In this document: in pieces, positions 33,832 to 37,371 of the stretch
How the letters are laid out: each line of letters opens with the position of its first letter
Position numbering within the stretch: position 1 is the stretch's first letter
NCBI GenBank assembly: GCA_947571975.1
Contig: CANPAC010000004.1
Location: 1-37,371 of the forward strand
From: an uncultured Clostridium sp.
GTDB taxonomy: Bacteria > Bacillota > Clostridia > TANB77 > CAG-508
Reading direction: 5' to 3'
DNA: 37,371 nucleotides
Notes under the pieces: model-generated
What the model was told of the DNA's origin: nothing
Seen by the model: only the letters and a program-made list of their open reading frames with translations
Database searches by the model: none
Translations under genes and position numbers: made by a program

Positions 33832-35195
33832 TTAAAATTTAAAATTTTTCAAAGCATTTTCGTCCATTCCATTTAGTAATTTTTTCATTCCGCCTTTATT
33901 GTTTTTCATTTGCTTCATCATTTTTTGTGTCATTTCAAAAGATTTAATAAATTTGTTAATATCTTGGACTGTTGTTCCACTTCCTTTGCTAATTCGTTGT
34001 CTACGACTAGCATTTAAAAGTCTTACATCTCTTTTTTCTTTTTTTGTCATAGAACAAATAATAGCCTCTATTTTTACAAATTCTTTATCATCTACTTTTA
34101 AATCTTTTATTTGGTTCATTCCTGGTATCATTTTTAATAAAGAAGAAAATGAACCCATTTTTTTTACTTGTCTTAATTGTGCTAAATAATCATCTAAATC
34201 TAATTCTTTTTTCTTAAATTGCTTTTCTAATTTTTCTGCTTCTTCTAAGTCAAATTCTTCTTCTGCTTTTTCAATAACTGATAAGATGTCACCCATTCCT
34301 AAAATCCTTCCGGCCATTCTATCAGGATGGAATACTTCAATATCACTTAATTTTTCTCCTGTTGCTGCAAATTTAATTGGTCTATTTGTTATTTTTTTAA
34401 CTGATAATGCAGCTCCGCCTCTTGTGTCACCATCTAATTTTGTTAATACTACACCATCAATTCCTAAAACTTCATTAAATTTTTCTGCTACATTAACTGC
34501 ATCTTGACCTGTCATACTATCTACTACTAATAGTATTTCATGTGGTTTTACATTTGCTTTTAATTTTTTTAGTTCTTCCATTAGTTCTTCATCAATATGC
34601 AAACGTCCTGCTGTATCTAGTATTATGACATCATTTAATTTTGATATTGCTGTTGATATAGCTTGTTTAGCAATGTGTACAACATCTTTTGATGTTTCAT
34701 TTGCAAAAACTGGTATATTTAGCTGTTTTCCTACTACTTGTAATTGCTTAATTGCTGCTGGTCTATAAATATCACAGGCAACTAATAATGGATTTTTGCC
34801 TTGTTTTCTAAGCAAATTAGCAAGTTTTCCCGAAGTTGTGGTTTTACCAGAACCTTGCAATCCTACCATCATAATGATTGTTGGTGGATTAGGTGTGAAA
34901 TTAATTTGGCTTCCGTGTTCCTCCGAAGTAATTCGACTAGTTGATCTTTTACAATTTTAATAACTTGTTGCCCTGGTGTTAATGATTTTAATACATCTTG
35001 ACCTAATGCTTTTTCTTGAATTGTTGCTATAAAGTCTTTTACAATTTTATAGTTTACATCAGCCTCTAAAAGAGCAAGTTTTACCTCTCTTAACATTTCT
35101 TTTAAGTCAGATTCTGTAATTCTCGCTTTTCCTCTGATTTTTCTAGTTATTTCTTGTAATCTAGAAGATAATCCTTCAAAAGCCATATTTTTCAC
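33832..35195 (-). CDS. ffh: Signal recognition particle GTPase, two CGGA shifts
   Basis: 453 aa after two +1 corrections. N domain (LSSRLQEITRKIRGKARITE), G domain with VGLQGSGKTTTSGK (P-loop), DTAGRL, TKLDGDTRGG, and a methionine-rich M domain (MTQKMMKQMKNNKGGMKKLL). It targets membrane proteins and is essential. The raw frame is lost at CTT-CGG-A (opposite 34925) and again ten bases later (opposite 34915). Skipping both Cs gives ELLGGTGSQINFTPNPPTII, leading directly into the P-loop. Four other CGGA sequences in the gene, such as GCC-GGA, lie in a different register and are read normally. Confidence 0.95.
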
Positions 35196-35199
35196 TCCT

Positions 35200-35547
35200 T
35201 TATACTAAAGCATTTAAGTCTTTTTTTATGTTTTCTAAAATGTTAGCAATTTCTTTGTCTGAGTCGTTTCTTTGAATTTTAGTTAATTCTGCTAAAACTC
35301 TACTGATTTTCTTTTCTTGGTTCAACATCCTTTTCATAAAGCATAACTTTTCTTCATATTCGAAAAGCTTTCTTTCCCCCTTTTTCAAAATGTCCCTAAC
35401 AGCTTGTCTAGTTATTTTATTATTTTCGGCTATTTCTGATAATGACAAGTCGTTGTTATAGTAGTCATCTATGATTTCATATTGCTTTGTTGTTAATAAT
35501 TTTCCATAAATTTGATTTAACATACTTATTTCTACGTTTTTTTCCAC
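35200..35547 (-). CDS. ylxM: YlxM-family helix-turn-helix protein
   Basis: 115 aa. Sigma-like HTH: KQYEIIDDYYNNDLSLSEIAENNKITRQAVRDILKKGERKL. Always next to ffh in Firmicutes and thought to act with the SRP system. Four bases separate it from ffh. Confidence 0.9.
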   Translation of the reverse strand: MEKNVEISMLNQIYGKLLTTKQYEIIDDYYNNDLSLSEIAENNKITRQAVRDILKKGERKLFEYEEKLCFMKRMLNQEKKISRVLAELTKIQRNDSDKEIANILENIKKDLNALV

Positions 35548-35582
35548 AGCGACTACCTCTTTTCTTTTTGTAATGCTAATAT

Positions 35583-35611
35583 ACTTTACACTATTTTTTC
35601 GATTTTGTCAA
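35583..35611 (-). promoter_or_regulatory. Promoter of the ylxM-ffh-rpsP-...-rplS operon
   Basis: Consensus TTGACA at 35611-35606, 17-base spacer, TAAAGT at 35588-35583. Confidence 0.7.
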
Positions 35612-35716
35612 GGGATTTATATAAAATATTATTTATTCTAGCGTTTTTTATGCTTAAAAAGGCACAAAAAATGCCCTGTCAGGGGCACTCCGTCAGGAAA
35701 ATTTTTCTTTCTTTCT

Positions 35717-35743
35717 CAAAATACGTTCTTCGAACGCATTTTG
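35717..35743. terminator. Hairpin between prepilin/BspA gene and ylxM
   Basis: 12-bp stem CAAAATACGTTC / GAACGCATTTTG with one mismatch and a 3-base loop, downstream of the gene at 35822-37100 on the minus strand. A second small dyad CCCTG-T-CAGGG lies at ~35672. No gene in 35612-35821. Confidence 0.6.
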
Positions 35744-35821
35744 TCAAACTAGAACAAGCACAATTAACCTTATTAATATCTATTTTCGCAATATTTAGAA
35801 CATTTTAAAAAACTATTTTAC

Positions 35822-37100
35822 TTAATTTTGAATCGTTACCTCACTTACTCCACATTCTTTGAACATATCCACAGAATTATCTTCTGGTACCTTCCAATTT
35901 GGTCCAACTAAAATACTAGTTAATTTACGACTGCATATAAACATCTTGTTCATTTTAACTACTTTTGAAGTATCAAATGATTTTAAATCTAAGGTAGTTA
36001 TATTTCCACATTCGCCAAACATACTACTCATATCTGTTACATTAGATGTGTTAAAATTGCTTATGTTTAAATTTTTTAAACTTTGCCCCCAAAAAAACAT
36101 GCCTGACATATTCGTAACTTTTGAAGTATCAAAACTGCTTATATCTAATTCTTTTAAACTTCCACAACTATAAAACATCATTTCCATGTTTGTTACATTA
36201 GATGTATTAAAATTACTTATATTTAAACTTTTTAAACTTGAGCACCAAAAAAACATGCCTTGCATATTCGTAACTTTTGAAGTATCAAAATTACTTAAAT
36301 CTAATGTTTCTATTCTATTACATTCAGAAAACATGCCTGACATATCAGTTACATTCGATGTTTTGAAAGAACTTATATCTAACGTTATTAAATTTTTACA
36401 TTGGTTAAACAAGCGTTTCATATTTACTACACGACTCGTATTTATTTTTTCTATATTTTCTATTTCTTTTAGTTTTTCTAATCCATCAAAATAATATGAC
36501 ATATTTATTGGTTCTATTTCATTTACTATTACTATTTTTTCTATGTTATTCTTTTCATTCTTCCATGGATTATTTCCTCTCATATCTGTTTTAGATATGT
36601 CCCCATAGTAATGCTCTTCCCTGTCCTTGTTATTTAAGGCTTCTTCTTCATTATCAAAAAAGCTTAAAACGCTTCCATTTTGCGATACATAAATTCCTCT
36701 TTCTGCTTGTAATCCTCTATAATCTACTACTTCTTCTGTCACCCAATATATCCAATCTTCTTCTGTTGTTACTTGTAATGTTATTGGCTTTCTTCCTTCT
36801 ATTCTTGCAATTTCTTTTGCTTTTTTAAAAGTCTTACTTTTCTTTATTTCGCTTTCATATTGACTCATTAATTCTTCTGAATCCCAATTTTTAGATTTTC
36901 CGTTGCAATTTAATTCCTATTAATTCTAACTCTTCTTGATAATTTCCTTTTTTTGTATCATCACTTGCTTTATTCGCATTTTGTACCACTCCATTATCTC
37001 CGCTTAAAGCTGCTATACTTACTCCTGCTAAAATTATTAATACAATAATTGTAATTACTAGTGCAATCATTGTTATTCCTTTTTCATTTTTTACTTTCAT
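35822..37100 (-). CDS. Prepilin-like BspA/DUF285 repeat protein, one CGGA shift
   Basis: 425 aa after one +1 correction. Prepilin leader MKVKNEKG-ITMIALVITIIVLIILAG is followed, after the shift, by a short helical region and at least seven ~23-residue BspA-type repeats (TSNVTDMSGMF, NLKSFDTSKVTNM-like; DUF285). The raw frame stops three codons after CAA-CGG-A (C opposite 36902); skipping it gives LQGKSKNWDSEELMSQYES, joining leader and repeats. I start at 37100 by analogy with the other prepilins; 37112 is possible. Likely a surface adhesin. Confidence 0.87.
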
Positions 37101-37168
37101 CTTTCCTCTCATTCCTTTCTAATATCTTATATAATTAGCACAAAAAAATAGACACTTTTCACATTTAT

Positions 37169-37196
37169 AGTTTATCATAAGCGTGAATTATGTCAA
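37169..37196 (-). promoter_or_regulatory. Promoter of the prepilin/BspA gene
   Basis: TTGACA at 37196-37191, 16-base spacer, TAAACT at 37174-37169. The remaining bases to 37371 show no gene. Confidence 0.55.
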
Positions 37197-37371
37197 GATT
37201 GTGTACATATTTATTTCTGCCTCGAGGTTACAGTTCAGTGAAAAATAATTATGATTTTATTCTCCACAACTCTTGATTTGTAAGTAAGATAAATTCGATA
37301 AATAGAAAAGGCTTTTTATAAAATATTTCTTTAAAATTCGAATGCAACTGAAAATATTTAGAAATTCTTAA

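Noticed and set aside
36174..36494. Plus-strand open frame through the BspA repeats
   Set aside because: Its apparent repeats are the complement of the minus-strand DUF285 repeats, which match a known family.
10647..36902. Triplet reassignment of CGG (for example to Gln or Trp) or UGA-as-Gly code
   Set aside because: Changing the meaning of CGG as a triplet does not restore the reading frame; a base must be skipped at every site. TGA is used as a normal stop at several gene ends.
10647..36902. Random sequencing indels or pseudogenes explaining the frameshifts
   Set aside because: Twelve of twelve are the same base in the same context, always an insertion, in essential genes, while CGGA in other registers is unaffected. 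A systematic artefact remains formally possible and is named as the main test.

Overview
The window is AT-rich DNA from a low-GC Gram-positive bacterium, most likely an uncultured gut Clostridia lineage. The evidence is the gene order ylxM-ffh-rpsP-khpA-rimM-trmD-rplS, strong AGGAGG-type ribosome binding sites, TTG/GTG starts, and prepilin-like proteins with a GITLIALVIT-type N-terminus. It contains two tRNA genes, Leu(UAG) and Gln(CUG), both on the minus strand.

Layout. 1-5143: a left flank that looks like mobile-element debris, with a serine-recombinase remnant, an ORF6N protein, an intact large serine recombinase and small unknown genes. 5144-20030: a ~14.9 kb element integrated in tRNA-Leu. 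It is bounded by 56-bp direct repeats (attL/attR) and has matching internal arm-type repeats near both ends. Its cargo is a membrane-anchored nuclease, an AbiL/RloAB-like defence pair, a CD-NTase (CBASS-like) next to a PD-(D/E)XK-like DUF6602 protein, a complete diversity-generating retroelement (DGR), XRE regulators, a DUF6076 protein and an N-terminally truncated tyrosine integrase. 20062-37371: chromosomal housekeeping genes (recG, tsaD, lysS, dapA, dapB, ylxM-ffh-...-rplS) plus two further prepilin-like adhesins with LamG or BspA-type ectodomains.

The most striking observation concerns decoding. Eight genes (CD-NTase, a replication-relaxation-like gene, a small membrane protein, tsaD, dapA, dapB, ffh, a prepilin/BspA gene) appear frameshifted. 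Each is restored by skipping one C at a total of 12 sites, and every site is an in-frame CGG followed by A, so NNN-C-GGA-NNN. By eye I found no in-frame CGG anywhere else in the window, while CGGA in other registers leaves the frame intact. Essential genes carry one to three sites. I infer that this lineage reads CGGA as a single glycine codon, through a four-base-decoding tRNA or very efficient +1 slippage at an unassigned CGG. I know of no described bacterial system like this.

The DGR is unambiguous. The template repeat at 14885-15001 and the variable repeat at 15952-16068 are 117 bp each and differ at 18 positions, all template adenines, changing 12 codons at the C-terminus of a secreted prepilin-like protein. 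Prepilin, MutS-like gene, avd and TR lie in line on the minus strand, while the reverse transcriptase and a second MutS-like gene converge from the plus strand.

Other genes in the element show ordinary decay: RloB has an extra T creating TGA, and DUF6602 and a DGR-adjacent gene have in-frame TAA codons. All coordinates and sequence comparisons were made by eye; no database search was run.
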